A stretch of 64,000 nt of DNA, from NCBI RefSeq assembly GCF_000934465.1, contig NZ_JXWY01000032.1, positions 1 through 64,000 on the forward strand, read 5' to 3'. This DNA comes from Staphylococcus microti. GTDB lineage: Bacteria > Bacillota > Bacilli > Staphylococcales > Staphylococcaceae. Each line of letters begins with the position of its first letter. Within the stretch, counting starts at the first letter, position 1. Positions 23,691 to 33,742 of the stretch are shown piece after piece. Both the position numbers and the translations under genes were made by a program. A model generated the notes under the pieces. It made no database searches and was not told the origin of the DNA. It worked only from the letters and a program-made list of their open reading frames with translations.

Positions 23691-24314
23691 TTATATTTGA
23701 TCTAAGTCAATTTCTTTATTACCCATGTCAAAATAGGTAGGTTCATGCGTCGCTAATACAACCGTTACTCCCGACGCATTTAGTTCTTTAAAGAGTGACA
23801 TGATCGTGTCACTGTTTTGACCATCCAAGTTACCGGTTGGCTCATCCGCAATAATCACACTCGGCTGTTTCAAAATCGCACGTGCAATCGCAAGTCTTTG
23901 TTGCTCACCGCCACTACACGTATAGACTTTTGTTTTTAATGGCATATCCGCTAATCCTACACGTGCCATCACGTCTTGAATACGTGCTTCATCTTTATTC
24001 TCGACATTTAAAGGCAACGTTAAATTTTTTAAAATCGACTCGTTTTCTAACAAACCATAATGCTGATATACATAGGCAATGTCATCTCGTTTAAACGACA
24101 GCTTATCTTTTTCTTTATGAATCGTTTGTCCTTTAAACGTAATCGTGCCTGAATCAGGATTTTCCAACAAACCGATAATATTGAGCAATGTCGATTTGCC
24201 TTTCCCACTCGCCCCATGAATAACGACAAAATCACCTTGTTCAATCGTTAAATCAAAATTTTCCAAAATACGCTTGTTACCAAATGATTTATGAATATTT
24301 TGTAAATTAATCAT
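23691..24314 (-). CDS. ABC transporter ATP-binding protein, lactococcin 972/MacB type
   Basis: This 207-residue ATPase matches the length and layout of the putative lactococcin-972-group bacteriocin export ATPases. It shows Walker A IHGASGKGKSTLL near residue 33, the signature CSGGEQQRLAIARAI near 132, and Walker B VIIADEPTGNLDG near 152. Its start overlaps the permease stop by eight bases, so the two form one transporter. Export or immunity is inferred from family and context. Confidence 0.88.
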   Translation of the reverse strand: MINLQNIHKSFGNKRILENFDLTIEQGDFVVIHGASGKGKSTLLNIIGLLENPDSGTITFKGQTIHKEKDKLSFKRDDIAYVYQHYGLLENESILKNLTLPLNVENKDEARIQDVMARVGLADMPLKTKVYTCSGGEQQRLAIARAILKQPSVIIADEPTGNLDGQNSDTIMSLFKELNASGVTVVLATHEPTYFDMGNKEIDLDQI

Positions 24315-26343
24315 CTTTCTTCCCCTTTAACACGAGATTGACATTTTCACGATTCAACTTCATAAACGTAAATGCCACAGATAAGGTTTCTATCAATGTA
24401 ATTGACGCAAAGACCGAAATCGCAATGATATTGTGACTTGTTAATAAAAGTAATCCCATCAACACATGCAACATGACAAGGAAAAACAGCATCCACTTGT
24501 GAATCGACCAGTAACTATACCCCAATGAACGTTTGAGGAAAATTTGGAACTGGTACGACTTGAAGTAAATTTGAATAAACGTCAATGTTGTAATAATGAA
24601 CGTAATACTCGTGAGTAACGCCAATCCTGTGTATTTGTACATTTCCGTCTGCAACTCTTTTACAATGTCTACTTTCGTATCGTAAACCGCATATGCACTT
24701 TGAATCACGCCATCAAGTTTATGTTTTTTCAGGCCTTCATGGATTGTTTCGTATGGATTGTCTAAATAACTTTTAAAATAATACGCATTAGAGAAATAAT
24801 GACTATAGTTCAATGGATCTATATTACCTGTTTCAACAATGGCAATAGGTGCTACAATTGTATTTTTAGCGCCACCAATTCTAGCGTTATATGTGAAGTA
24901 ATCTATATCATTTTTTACCCATATGATATTGATATGCAAAGTTGGGTCCATACTAAAAGGTTCATTCCCTATATCCCTATAACCTGCAAAATTTTCATTG
25001 TAGTTTTTAATAATTTCTTGTTTATACTGTTTGAACCTTGCAGGTACAAGTATATTTTGCGTCTTGTCTTCTTTCTTTATATATTGTAATACATCATCAT
25101 TATCTACCGTTTTCTTAGGATGCTTTCTCAGATAATTTTCATCAATGATTACTGTCTTTCCCTCTGGTTCAATATCCGCATTCTTTTTTTCATTATATTG
25201 ATATACATAGAGACCATCATTTAAGAAATTTTCCATATCTGCAATAAAACCTTTATTTTCATCACTTAAAAAATAAGTCTTCATTTTAATGCTGACTGCT
25301 TTATCAATTTCACGGCTCTTTACCTGACCTACATGATGTACGAGTGTTCCGTAATGGTCTTTCGTAATGTCCCAATGCTTCAAAGATATTTTTTGTTTTT
25401 GATAGTCTTTGTAGTTAGAAATGATTTGCGTCGTTGACATTGTAACCAATACAATCGCAATTACTGAAATCATCATATACATGGCTATCAACACATATTT
25501 ACTGTAACTACGGCTGTTTCTAGCGTAACGCATCACAAAAAAATGGACGATTACCACTATAAAAATATACAACATTATAAGTAATAACACTTCTATCAGT
25601 ACAGCAATTAATAATGCCATATGAATGTATCCATCATTGTATACCATAATGTAACTTAATAGCGTCAGAACCATACTAGACACAATATACATCCATATAA
25701 TTTTAGATAAGCGATGAATTATAAATTTTACAATTTGAGATTTGCGATAGCCTAGATCATAAAGAATCTTTAATTCTTCTTTTTGGTTTAATAAATCGTG
25801 CAACAGGACAGCGAATAGCAGCACGATTAAAAATACTGTTAAAGACGTACTAAAGAAATCTAAGGATAAGTCATCAAAAATCGAATTATCCATGATATCT
25901 GTCGAACCTACATCCTGATTTATAAGTGCATTTACTTGTCGAGCATCTTTCTCTTTCCCTTTTAAATAATATATCCCTTCTTCTGTAAGATTCGTTTTAT
26001 TTAAAGGGAAAACCTTAATCTTCAGTTCACTATCAAAGATTTTCAAATTTTTATCTTTATCTGCTTCTTGCTTCAACTGATTATCTGTTGTATTAATCAA
26101 TATTTTATAATCATTGATATATGTAACTTTTGTTATTTCAACATTGTATTTTTTTGAGAGATATGTAAAATAAGCCCATGCCTCTTTATCGTGTTTTTTA
26201 GGCACGGTATCAAAATAAAAGTTAATCTTTTCACTGTCTTTTTCAATATGATTATAAAAAGAGTATGACTTCGCTAAATCTATCACTATCAAACTTAATG
26301 TCAATGAAATTGCCACACATAAAAATAGAATGATTTTTTTCAT
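24307..26343 (-). CDS. Bacteriocin-associated integral membrane protein (DUF1430-like permease)
   Basis: This 678-residue permease has one N-terminal membrane helix, a long extracytoplasmic loop, a block of three helices near residues 170-300, a second large loop and three C-terminal helices. That is the seven-segment layout of the bacteriocin-associated putative immunity family. The ATG at 26343 follows GAGGTGG at good spacing; an in-frame GTG three codons earlier overlaps that SD. It pairs with the ATPase gene downstream. No lactococcin-972-like precursor gene is visible nearby, which is unusual for this family. Confidence 0.82.
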   Translation of the reverse strand: MKKIILFLCVAISLTLSLIVIDLAKSYSFYNHIEKDSEKINFYFDTVPKKHDKEAWAYFTYLSKKYNVEITKVTYINDYKILINTTDNQLKQEADKDKNLKIFDSELKIKVFPLNKTNLTEEGIYYLKGKEKDARQVNALINQDVGSTDIMDNSIFDDLSLDFFSTSLTVFLIVLLFAVLLHDLLNQKEELKILYDLGYRKSQIVKFIIHRLSKIIWMYIVSSMVLTLLSYIMVYNDGYIHMALLIAVLIEVLLLIMLYIFIVVIVHFFVMRYARNSRSYSKYVLIAMYMMISVIAIVLVTMSTTQIISNYKDYQKQKISLKHWDITKDHYGTLVHHVGQVKSREIDKAVSIKMKTYFLSDENKGFIADMENFLNDGLYVYQYNEKKNADIEPEGKTVIIDENYLRKHPKKTVDNDDVLQYIKKEDKTQNILVPARFKQYKQEIIKNYNENFAGYRDIGNEPFSMDPTLHINIIWVKNDIDYFTYNARIGGAKNTIVAPIAIVETGNIDPLNYSHYFSNAYYFKSYLDNPYETIHEGLKKHKLDGVIQSAYAVYDTKVDIVKELQTEMYKYTGLALLTSITFIITTLTFIQIYFKSYQFQIFLKRSLGYSYWSIHKWMLFFLVMLHVLMGLLLLTSHNIIAISVFASITLIETLSVAFTFMKLNRENVNLVLKGKKDD

Positions 26344-26658
26344 ATAATCCACCTCAAATCTATCAGATACAAAAATTACATGTAAACAAAGTACTTTCTG
26401 ACGACATTGTATATCAATATAAATTTAGTTTCAAGTTTTATTAAAGTTATTCAAATACCCTTCTTTTGAGTTTTCGTATCATTTAGGCTTTTAAAATGTT
26501 AACCACTGTCCAAAAGTTCATTTAACCACTCATCATAGAGTAATATGTTATTTTAAGTGTCAAAGATATGATTGCTTTACGCAAAAAGACAGACAAGTGA
26601 CATAAAATTGTCATCCTTGTCTGCCTTTAATATATTATTTTTGCTATTTTCATAGGAA
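26344..26658. other. AT-rich intergenic region upstream of the permease
   Basis: Apart from the terminator at 26583-26630 I see no gene. The AT-rich stretch 26350-26450 should hold the promoter of the ABC operon. Confidence 0.5.
26583..26630 (-). terminator. Terminator of the HExxH-protein gene
   Basis: On the minus strand GGCAGACAAGGATGACA pairs with TGTCACTTGTCTGTC (one bulge and wobble) and is followed by TTTTT. It isolates the upstream gene from the ABC operon. Confidence 0.85.
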
Positions 26659-27549
26659 CTATACCCTATCATTGCCATACTTTTTTCTAAAAAACGGTGC
26701 ATATACATCATCAATAAATAATTGTATGATGTTCTGTTCAAACTGATCTGCGTATGTCTCACTTTGTATCTCATCTTCAAACCATTTGCCATTTATATAT
26801 TCATGATAATGTCCTAGTTCATGAGCTAAAATTTCCAGTGTATTTAGAACAGCTGTATAAGTACCATGTTTTTTCTTTATACGTTGATAGTCTTGCAATG
26901 ACACTTTAATTTTAGGATAATCTGACGAGTGATGTGGTAATACAAAATAACCATCACAATCTTTTAAACTTTTCTTTGTGAATGTAACTGTCACACGTAT
27001 TGGGAACGTCATTTGTTGATGTAGAAATGTTTCAAACAATTGCATTGCCTCAACAATTCTTTTAGGTATCTCTTTTTTGAACTTGATTTTCAAACCGTGC
27101 TTTAAGTATTTTTGATACGCAGGTGTCATATAAATATGTTGGTGAACCATCGCTTCTTTTTCTTGATACATTCTTTTTTCGTACTCTTCATACTGGCGAA
27201 TATATTCATGAATATCACAATTGTCTTGATCTATCATATAAAACTTACTAAGTTGTAACGCTAAGTCTCCAAATACATCAAAAACAACTGATATAAATGC
27301 ATCCTGCTTTGATTTTTTTCGTTTTTTTATACCTTGCTCTATACCATATAAAGAATAATAAATTTTTCTATCTTTCATATCTACATGGCAATCACATAAA
27401 TAGCCGTAAGAAAGAATTGGATGATCATGCAAGATTATTTCAATAGGCTTTTTAAAGTGACGATAACTATTGAGCCACTTTATATAATCTTCAATTGGTT
27501 TAACAAAGTTCGTATATTTGCCTTCTAATTGTTTGGTTATAGTAATCAT
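26659..27549 (-). CDS. Putative zinc metalloprotease-like protein with internal duplication
   Basis: The 296-residue protein has the zinc motif HELGHYHEY near residue 243 and a downstream ETYADQFEQN near 266, the spacing and pattern of gluzincin/IrrE-like peptidases. It lacks a signal peptide, so it is probably cytoplasmic. The N-terminal half looks like a degenerate copy of the C-terminal half: a PIEIIL strand aligns with PIRVTV, YGIEQGIKKRKK with QDYQRIKKKHG, and VFDVFGDLALQLSKFY with LEILAHELGHYHEY. The zinc ligands are lost in the first copy. It lies in the accessory insert between ileS and lspA and has its own terminator. Its substrate is unknown. Confidence 0.7.
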   Translation of the reverse strand: MITITKQLEGKYTNFVKPIEDYIKWLNSYRHFKKPIEIILHDHPILSYGYLCDCHVDMKDRKIYYSLYGIEQGIKKRKKSKQDAFISVVFDVFGDLALQLSKFYMIDQDNCDIHEYIRQYEEYEKRMYQEKEAMVHQHIYMTPAYQKYLKHGLKIKFKKEIPKRIVEAMQLFETFLHQQMTFPIRVTVTFTKKSLKDCDGYFVLPHHSSDYPKIKVSLQDYQRIKKKHGTYTAVLNTLEILAHELGHYHEYINGKWFEDEIQSETYADQFEQNIIQLFIDDVYAPFFRKKYGNDRV

Positions 27550-27708
27550 TCTGTATCACTTCACTTATACAAAATTTAACAAAATATCTATATATGAAAT
27601 TGCTATTACAGTTGATTATACAATTCACACCTTAAAAAACCACACCTTAAACATCTACATTTGTTCAAGGAGTGGCTTGTGCTATTGCTTATTTAGTTGT
27701 GGCATCAC

Positions 27709-30456
27709 TTATACAAGTGTTGATACAACTTGTTGACAGCGTGGACATAAGTTTGTTAACTCACCGACTGTGCCTAAGTCATCGCTGTAGTTCCAGCAAC
27801 GTTCACATTTTTCACCGTCAGCTTTGGCAATTTCGATTGTCGCATGTTGATATGCTTGACCTGTTGGTGCATCAACTACTTCCACTTGAGAAACGATGAA
27901 TAATTGGTTCAAGTCTGCAAAGTCTTTTAAGAATGCAACTGTATCGAATGATTCGCTGTTACCGATACGTACTTTTGCTTCTAAAGATTTACCGATAACT
28001 TTTTCGTTACGTGCTGCTTCAAGTGCACGGTTTACATCGTCGCGTAGTGCCATGAATTGTGCCCATTTATCTAATAACTGTTGGTCTACCTCTTCAGGTT
28101 TTGGCATGTCTGTTAAGTGTACGCTTTCTACTGTTTCTTGTTCAATATGTGACCATACTTCATCAGCTGTATGCGGGATGATTGGTGCCAATAATTTTGT
28201 CATATTGACTAAGATTTCGTATAACACTGTTTGCATGCTACGACGTTTATGCGCAGATTGTGCTTCGATATATAAAATATCTTTACCGTAATCTAAATAG
28301 AAGTTACTTAATTCAACGTTGATAAAGTTTTGAACTTCTTGGTAAATGTCTAGGTAATCGTAGTTTTCAAAGTGTTCTAATGTACTATTTGTAAATTCAC
28401 GTAAGCGATTTAAGATGTAACGATCTACTTCTAATAAATCACTTTCAGCGACTTTGTCTGTTTCAGGGTTGTAGTCATTGATGTTACCAAGTAAGAAACG
28501 TAATGTGTTACGGATTTTACGGTACACATCAGCAACTTGTTTTAAGATTTCGTCTGAGATACGAACGTCTGCAAGATAGTCTACTGAGCTTACCCATAAA
28601 CGTGCGATGTCTGCACCTTTTTGTTTCACGACTGTGTCCGGTACGATGACGTTACCAAGTGACTTACTCATTTTCTTACCTTCGCCGTCCATTACGAAAC
28701 CATGTGATAATAACATTTTGTATGGCGATACGTTACGTGTTGCCACTGATGTTGTAATAGATGAGTTGAACCAACCACGATATTGGTCACTACCTTCTAA
28801 GTACAAGTCAGCTGGGAAGCTTAACTCTGGACGTGTTTCTAATACGCCACGGTGTGATGAACCTGAGTCGAACCATACGTCCATGATGTCTTCTTCTTTC
28901 GTGAAAATACCGTTCGGGCTACCAGGATGTGTGAAGCCTTCTGGTAATAAATCTTTCGCTTCACGTTCAAACCAGATGTTAGAACCATGTTTTTCAAATA
29001 AATCTGCAACGTGGTAAACTGTTTCTTTCGTCATGATGATGTCGCCGTTTTCAGCGTAGAATACTGGAAGTGGTACCCCCCATACACGTTGACGTGAGAT
29101 AACCCATTCGCCACGGTCACGGATCATGTTGTAAATACGTGTTTTACCCCAGTCCACTTTGAATTTTGTTTGATCGATGGCATCTAAAATATCTTGACGT
29201 ACTTTAGAAATTGATGCAAACCATTGTGGTGTGGCACGGAAAATAACTGGTTTTTTCGTACGCCAGTCATGTGGGTAACTATGCGTAATAAAGTCGAGTT
29301 TTAATAACGCACCTTTTTCTGTTAATAATTCTGTGATTGCTTTGTTCGCTTTATCATAAAATAATCCTGCAAATTGACCTGCTTCTTCTGTGAAAACACC
29401 TTTTGCGTCAACTGGGCTGATGACTTCTAAATCATATTTTTGACCAACGATATAGTCGTCTTCCCCGTGTCCAGGTGCTGTATGTACACAACCTGTACCC
29501 GCATCTGTTGTAACGTGTTCACCGTTAATAACAAGTGATACACGGTCGATAAACGGATGTTGTGCTTCTACATACTCAAGGTCTGAACCTTTTACTTCTT
29601 TTTCACGTACAATTGTTTCTTTATCCCAACCAAGTTGTTCTGCTACTTCGTCCACTAATGCTTCGGCGACAATGTATTTCGTGCCTTCAACATTCATTTG
29701 AACATATGTTAATTCAGGGTGGACACTGATTGCCACGTTTGCTGGCAATGTCCAAGGCGTTGTTGTCCAGATGATGAATTTCGCATCTTCATCAACGACA
29801 CCTTTCGCATCTTTAACATCGAATGCGACGTAAATTGATGCTGATTGTTTATCGTGGTATTCGATTTCCGCTTCAGCTAATGATGATTCACTTGACGGTG
29901 ACCAGTATACTGGCTTTTTACCTTTATAGATTAAGCCACGATCTGCCATTTCACCAAATACACGGATTTGTGCTGCTTCGTACTCAGGTTTTAACGTCAC
30001 ATATGGATCGTCAAAGTTACCATTGACACCTAAACGGCGGAAGTCTGCTTTTTGGTTTTCAATTTGTTCCATCGCAAAAGCTTCACACATTTTACGGAAT
30101 TCAGCGGTAGACATTTCTTTACGCTTCACACCTTTTTTAGTCAGTGCTTGTTCGATTGGTAAACCGTGCGTATCCCAACCTGGCACGTAAGGTGTATAGA
30201 AGCCTTGCATCGTTTTGTAACGCACGATAAAGTCTTTTAAAATTTTGTTCAGTGCGTGTCCCATGTGCAAGTTACCGTTCGCATACGGTGGACCGTCATG
30301 TAAAATGAAGTGTGGTTTCCCTTCATTTTTCGCTAACAACTTGTAGTATAAATCTTGATCTTGCCATGTTTGTTGAATTTGTGGTTCTTTGTTTGGTAAT
30401 CCCCCACGCATTGGAAATTTTGTTTTTGGCATTAATAACGTATCTTTGTACTCCAT
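27709..30456 (-). CDS. ileS: Isoleucyl-tRNA synthetase
   Basis: IleS charges tRNA-Ile and edits mischarged valine. The 915-residue class I enzyme shows the HIGH motif in [16 protein letters not shown] near residue 55 and KMSKS in [11 protein letters not shown] near 592. The CP1 editing domain has [17 protein letters not shown]. The C-terminal zinc finger is CERCWNY and CPRCQ. The start at 30456 ([19 protein letters not shown]) matches homologues and follows an AAAGGAG SD; a longer frame of four codons has no support. Expression is under the upstream T-box. The order divIVA-ileS is standard. Confidence 0.98.
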   Translation of the reverse strand: MEYKDTLLMPKTKFPMRGGLPNKEPQIQQTWQDQDLYYKLLAKNEGKPHFILHDGPPYANGNLHMGHALNKILKDFIVRYKTMQGFYTPYVPGWDTHGLPIEQALTKKGVKRKEMSTAEFRKMCEAFAMEQIENQKADFRRLGVNGNFDDPYVTLKPEYEAAQIRVFGEMADRGLIYKGKKPVYWSPSSESSLAEAEIEYHDKQSASIYVAFDVKDAKGVVDEDAKFIIWTTTPWTLPANVAISVHPELTYVQMNVEGTKYIVAEALVDEVAEQLGWDKETIVREKEVKGSDLEYVEAQHPFIDRVSLVINGEHVTTDAGTGCVHTAPGHGEDDYIVGQKYDLEVISPVDAKGVFTEEAGQFAGLFYDKANKAITELLTEKGALLKLDFITHSYPHDWRTKKPVIFRATPQWFASISKVRQDILDAIDQTKFKVDWGKTRIYNMIRDRGEWVISRQRVWGVPLPVFYAENGDIIMTKETVYHVADLFEKHGSNIWFEREAKDLLPEGFTHPGSPNGIFTKEEDIMDVWFDSGSSHRGVLETRPELSFPADLYLEGSDQYRGWFNSSITTSVATRNVSPYKMLLSHGFVMDGEGKKMSKSLGNVIVPDTVVKQKGADIARLWVSSVDYLADVRISDEILKQVADVYRKIRNTLRFLLGNINDYNPETDKVAESDLLEVDRYILNRLREFTNSTLEHFENYDYLDIYQEVQNFINVELSNFYLDYGKDILYIEAQSAHKRRSMQTVLYEILVNMTKLLAPIIPHTADEVWSHIEQETVESVHLTDMPKPEEVDQQLLDKWAQFMALRDDVNRALEAARNEKVIGKSLEAKVRIGNSESFDTVAFLKDFADLNQLFIVSQVEVVDAPTGQAYQHATIEIAKADGEKCERCWNYSDDLGTVGELTNLCPRCQQVVSTLV

Positions 30457-30478
30457 ATCCCTATACACTCCTTTATAC

Positions 30479-30655
30479 TAGAAAGAACTCTAAGCTCAAC
30501 TAACAGGGACGGACATACCGCGGTACCACCCTGATTAACTCAGCTTAGAGTTCTCTCGTTAAAATTTATTGATATGATTAAAAAGTCAGTGATACAAGAA
30601 AAGGTCATCCACCAGGCTCTCACCGTCCCCAGCTCGCTGTTGTCATCACTTATTT
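30479..30655 (-). promoter_or_regulatory. T-box riboswitch of ileS (tRNA-Ile sensing)
   Basis: The T-box sequence AGGGTGGTACCGCGG lies at 30518-30532 on the minus strand. Stem I starts at about 30650 (GTGATGACAAC...GTATCAC), and its specifier loop contains ATC at 30591-30593, an isoleucine codon. The terminator stem (GAACTCTAAGCT paired with AGCTTAGAGTTC, 30484-30556) encloses the T-box. Uncharged tRNA-Ile should stabilise the antiterminator. Confidence 0.95.
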
Positions 30656-31276
30656 TTCTTGCTTGTCTGCCTCTTTTGATTCTGTTTTTTCTTCTTGTTT
30701 GTCTTCTTTTTCTTTTGATGTTTCTTTTGTTTGGCTTTCTTTGTCAGCATCCGTAATATCTTCTTTATTCAGATGTGCAAAGTTTTCTTCTGTCACTTGT
30801 TGTGCGTCTAAATCATAATTGAGTAAGTAGTCCCAATCGTCATTTTTCAACAAGTCCAACTGTGCTTCAACTAACATTTTGAAACGAGAACGGAAAACTT
30901 TCGATTGACGTTTCATATCTTCTGTTTGGAAAGCCATGCGACGTGCTTTTTCAAGACTGTCGTTCACGATGCGCTCACCTTCAGCTTTTGCTTTTGCGAT
31001 AATCACATCATGTTCTTTTTGTGCAGCTGCTTTCGTTTCGTCTGCCGAACGCTGTGCACTCACAAGCGCTTCACCGACTGACTTTTCAACTTCTTTGAAC
31101 GATTGAATATGTGATTCACGTTCTTCTAAAACTTTTTCAAGTTGCTTCTTGTCCTCTTTAAGTCTTTCAATCTCACGCGATAATTCGCTCAAGTATGATT
31201 CAACTTCTGTCGGTTCAAAACCATTTTTAATACGTGTAAATGATTTGTTTTTAATTTCACTTGGTGTATAAGCCAT
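30650..31276 (-). CDS. divIVA: Cell division protein DivIVA
   Basis: DivIVA binds curved membrane at the septum and recruits division and segregation proteins. The 208-residue product has the membrane-binding N-terminus MAYTPSEIKNKSFTRIKNGF, then coiled coils (LSELSREIERLKEDKKQLEK and onwards to about residue 140). It ends in a very acidic/lysine-rich tail (residues 170-208). It closes the ylm-div segment. Its stop codon lies within the first bases of the ileS T-box. Confidence 0.96.
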   Translation of the reverse strand: MAYTPSEIKNKSFTRIKNGFEPTEVESYLSELSREIERLKEDKKQLEKVLEERESHIQSFKEVEKSVGEALVSAQRSADETKAAAQKEHDVIIAKAKAEGERIVNDSLEKARRMAFQTEDMKRQSKVFRSRFKMLVEAQLDLLKNDDWDYLLNYDLDAQQVTEENFAHLNKEDITDADKESQTKETSKEKEDKQEEKTESKEADKQEK

Positions 31277-31301
31277 TAAAAGTGCCCTCCTCCATCATAC
31301 A

Positions 31302-32087
31302 CTATTTAAATAATGTTTGATAGGTTATTCTTAATTTATCTTTTTTCGTACGATCACCAATTGCTGTAATACGTGCTCTTCCGAATCCTTGAATCGATAA
31401 TAAATCGCCTTGTTCTAGCTGGTAATCTACCGCTTCTATCACAGTATGATTCACTTTAACACGTTTGCGCTGTATTAATTCTTTCGCAATACCACGAGAT
31501 TTCCGAACCATCTCTTTCAATACAACGTCAAGGCGTAATGCACTGACCGTCGCATCGGTTGTTTGCCAGTATGCTTTAGATTGTACCATATCTTGAAGTG
31601 GAACGACATTGAGTTTGACTGTCGCGCCTTTAATCTTTGTTAATTCCATCATAATATAAGATTCTAACTGATTTGTCAAAATAAACTGCGTACGTTCGCC
31701 GACAATAATATCGCCAACCTGTTCTCTTTCAATCCCTAACGACATCAATGTTCCAAGTATATGGCGGTGTTCTAGCGTCACAAACATCTCTGGATAGTCG
31801 ATTTCAATTAACGATAATTCAAAATCTGCTTCGTCAGGCACATAATACTCTGGCGCAATAACTGCACGACATCGTTCTGCCTGTATCCCACCATTAAAGT
31901 GTACCGTCATATCTGGGAAACTGCCGACAATCACTTCTAATATGTATTGTCCACGTGGATCTAAAAAGTTTGTTAACACTGGCGCATATTGTTCAGATGC
32001 AATTCTAACTTTATCTAATAACGTATCTATTATGGGCTGTTCTTCTGTTCTAAAGTGCTGATATATATCGATTTCAGACGCCTCCAT
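31302..32087 (-). CDS. S4-domain RNA-binding protein YlmH
   Basis: YlmH-family proteins bind RNA through a C-terminal S4 domain and have been linked to ribosome rescue and division in Firmicutes. The S4 segment here is RKRVKVNHTVIEAVDYQLEQGDLL (residues about 190-225, of 261). The start is uncertain. The ATG at 32087 has no SD, yet a strong GGAGG lies just after it and is eight bases before an ATC codon at 32070-32072. That codon is where homologues place their initial methionine (IYQHFR). Initiation may therefore use ATC. Confidence 0.92.
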   Translation of the reverse strand: MEASEIDIYQHFRTEEQPIIDTLLDKVRIASEQYAPVLTNFLDPRGQYILEVIVGSFPDMTVHFNGGIQAERCRAVIAPEYYVPDEADFELSLIEIDYPEMFVTLEHRHILGTLMSLGIEREQVGDIIVGERTQFILTNQLESYIMMELTKIKGATVKLNVVPLQDMVQSKAYWQTTDATVSALRLDVVLKEMVRKSRGIAKELIQRKRVKVNHTVIEAVDYQLEQGDLLSIQGFGRARITAIGDRTKKDKLRITYQTLFK

Positions 32088-32108
32088 TACTACTGTTGTT
32101 TCTTATAT

Positions 32109-32143
32109 GAAAAATCCCGCTATAAGACACGTTGTCCTAGAAC
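32109..32143 (-). terminator. Hairpin terminator between yggT and ylmH
   Basis: ATCCCG...CGGGAT with an inner GGACA/TGTC pairing is followed by TTTTT on the minus strand. It lies between two genes usually read as one operon, so it probably attenuates rather than blocks transcription. Confidence 0.75.
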
Positions 32144-32195
32144 GGGATACCCTTAAAAATAATATGTGATTTCGCATTCTAGTCACACGTAAACA

Positions 32196-32486
32196 TTAAT
32201 AAAAATGCTTGATAATCATATTAAATATCGCAACAATCCCTTGCGAAAATAGATTCAATACGATAAATGCAACAATCGGTGACAAATCAATCATACCAAG
32301 TGGCGGAATAAAACGTCGGAAAGGCTCTAAAAATGGTTCGTATATTTTCGCCATAAATCGCCCAACGAAACTCTCTCTCGCACCCGGTATCCACGACATA
32401 AAGATATAAATAATCATCCCAATTGTATAAATACGTACGACAAATAGAATAAATTGTACAATCGTTGTTAATAATTCTACGCTCAT
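32196..32486 (-). CDS. YggT-family membrane protein (YlmG)
   Basis: The 96-residue protein has two hydrophobic segments (LLTTIVQFILFVVRIYTIGM; LSPIVAFIVLNLFSQGIVAI), with the conserved PFRRFIPPLGMIDLSPI linker. The start at 32486 follows AAGGAG. It sits 10 bases after sepF in the conserved ylm cluster. The family is tied to division and membrane organisation, but its activity is not known. Confidence 0.9.
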   Translation of the reverse strand: MSVELLTTIVQFILFVVRIYTIGMIIYIFMSWIPGARESFVGRFMAKIYEPFLEPFRRFIPPLGMIDLSPIVAFIVLNLFSQGIVAIFNMIIKHFY

Positions 32487-32496
32487 ATAAGTCTCC

Positions 32497-33057
32497 TTAT
32501 TCGTATGGGGTCTCCATTGATTCAATTTGATCTGTAATGCTACCCGCAACTTCTACGTTATCAGGTGTACATAAGAAAATATCTGCACCGACACGCTGAA
32601 TATCGCCACCAATCGCATACACCGTTCCGCTTAAGAAATCAATGATGCGCTTTGCTGATACCTGATCAATACGCTGTAAGTTTACGAGTGTTGCACGACG
32701 GTTTTTCAACTCATCTGCAATATCTTGTGTATCCGAAAATACACGTGGCTCAAACAAGCACATTTTAGAACTGCCGTTTTGCTCAATGTCTTGTGATGGA
32801 TTCATACTTACCACATTCCCTTGTCCTTGATAATTCGATTGTTGCGGCACTTGAAATTGTCGCTCATTCTTCGGTGTTTTAATACGTGTTGATTGCTTTT
32901 TAGGAACAGATTGTAACGTACGTGGACGTTCTGGTGCTGGCTTCGTCGCATGTGTCGTCTCTGTATTTTGTTTGCGTTCTTGTTGCGGTTCTTCTACAAA
33001 CGTATCTTCTTCCTCTTCAATCGTAAAAAAACCGTTGAACAAATCTTTAATTGCCAT
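32497..33057 (-). CDS. sepF: Cell division protein SepF
   Basis: SepF anchors FtsZ to the membrane and aligns filaments at the septum. The 186-residue protein has the N-terminal amphipathic helix [11 protein letters not shown], a charged linker to about residue 95, and the conserved C-terminal domain [18 protein letters not shown]... with [19 protein letters not shown]. It lies four bases after ylmE. Confidence 0.96.
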   Translation of the reverse strand: MAIKDLFNGFFTIEEEEDTFVEEPQQERKQNTETTHATKPAPERPRTLQSVPKKQSTRIKTPKNERQFQVPQQSNYQGQGNVVSMNPSQDIEQNGSSKMCLFEPRVFSDTQDIADELKNRRATLVNLQRIDQVSAKRIIDFLSGTVYAIGGDIQRVGADIFLCTPDNVEVAGSITDQIESMETPYE

Positions 33058-33061
33058 GGGT

Positions 33062-33742
33062 TCACTCCTCTTTTCCTACTAGACGCGTGCCAATCCTTAC
33101 AAATGTTGCGCCTTCTTCTGTTGCGAGTGCGTAATCATTGCTCATCCCCATTGATAACTCTGTACATGGGGCATGCGAGAGATTAAGCGCTTGGATTTCA
33201 TCACGTTTATGTTTAAGTTGTTCAAAAATCGACTTTAAATAAGCTGTATCATCTGTATAAGGTGCCATTGTCATCAAACCAACAACGCGAATATGTTCAT
33301 ACGCTTCAAGCATCTCAATAAATGGACGTACCTCGTCTAAAGACACACCATGTTTTGAAGCTTCACCCGATACATTGACTTGTACAAAACATTTCACTTC
33401 ATGTTCTGCACGTTTGTTAATTTCCTTCGCCAAGCTTTTACGGTCTAACGCATGTAAATAGTCAACCTCATTGATGACATCTTTCACTTTGCGTGACTGT
33501 AACGACCCTATAAAATGCATTGTGACATCATCTGGTAATGCTGCCTTTTTCTCGAGAAAGCCTTCTAATCGGTTTTCACCGAAGTGACGTATCCCTGCAT
33601 CATAAGCCTCTTGAGCTCGCTCTATTGTAACATATTTTGTAACGGCAATCACGTTCGGCAATGATGACGAATCATTATTCGGTGTATGTGCCATTAGTGT
33701 CTTTTCAATCTCAGCTAAATTCTCTTTAACAGACATCTTCAT
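33062..33742 (-). CDS. YggS-family pyridoxal-phosphate homeostasis protein (YlmE)
   Basis: This 226-residue member of the YggS/YlmE/PROSC family binds PLP and buffers free vitamin B6. The PLP lysine lies in the N-terminal [17 protein letters not shown]. The phosphate-binding residues are in the C-terminal [23 protein letters not shown]. Start codons two residues apart (ATG-AAG-ATG) are both possible. It overlaps the ylmD stop by 17 bases. Confidence 0.93.
   Translation of the reverse strand: MKMSVKENLAEIEKTLMAHTPNNDSSSLPNVIAVTKYVTIERAQEAYDAGIRHFGENRLEGFLEKKAALPDDVTMHFIGSLQSRKVKDVINEVDYLHALDRKSLAKEINKRAEHEVKCFVQVNVSGEASKHGVSLDEVRPFIEMLEAYEHIRVVGLMTMAPYTDDTAYLKSIFEQLKHKRDEIQALNLSHAPCTELSMGMSNDYALATEEGATFVRIGTRLVGKEE

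Noticed and set aside
26577-26792. Short minus-strand frame across the HExxH gene's 3' end and terminator
   Set aside because: It overlaps the longer HExxH gene in another frame and reads through the terminator hairpin.
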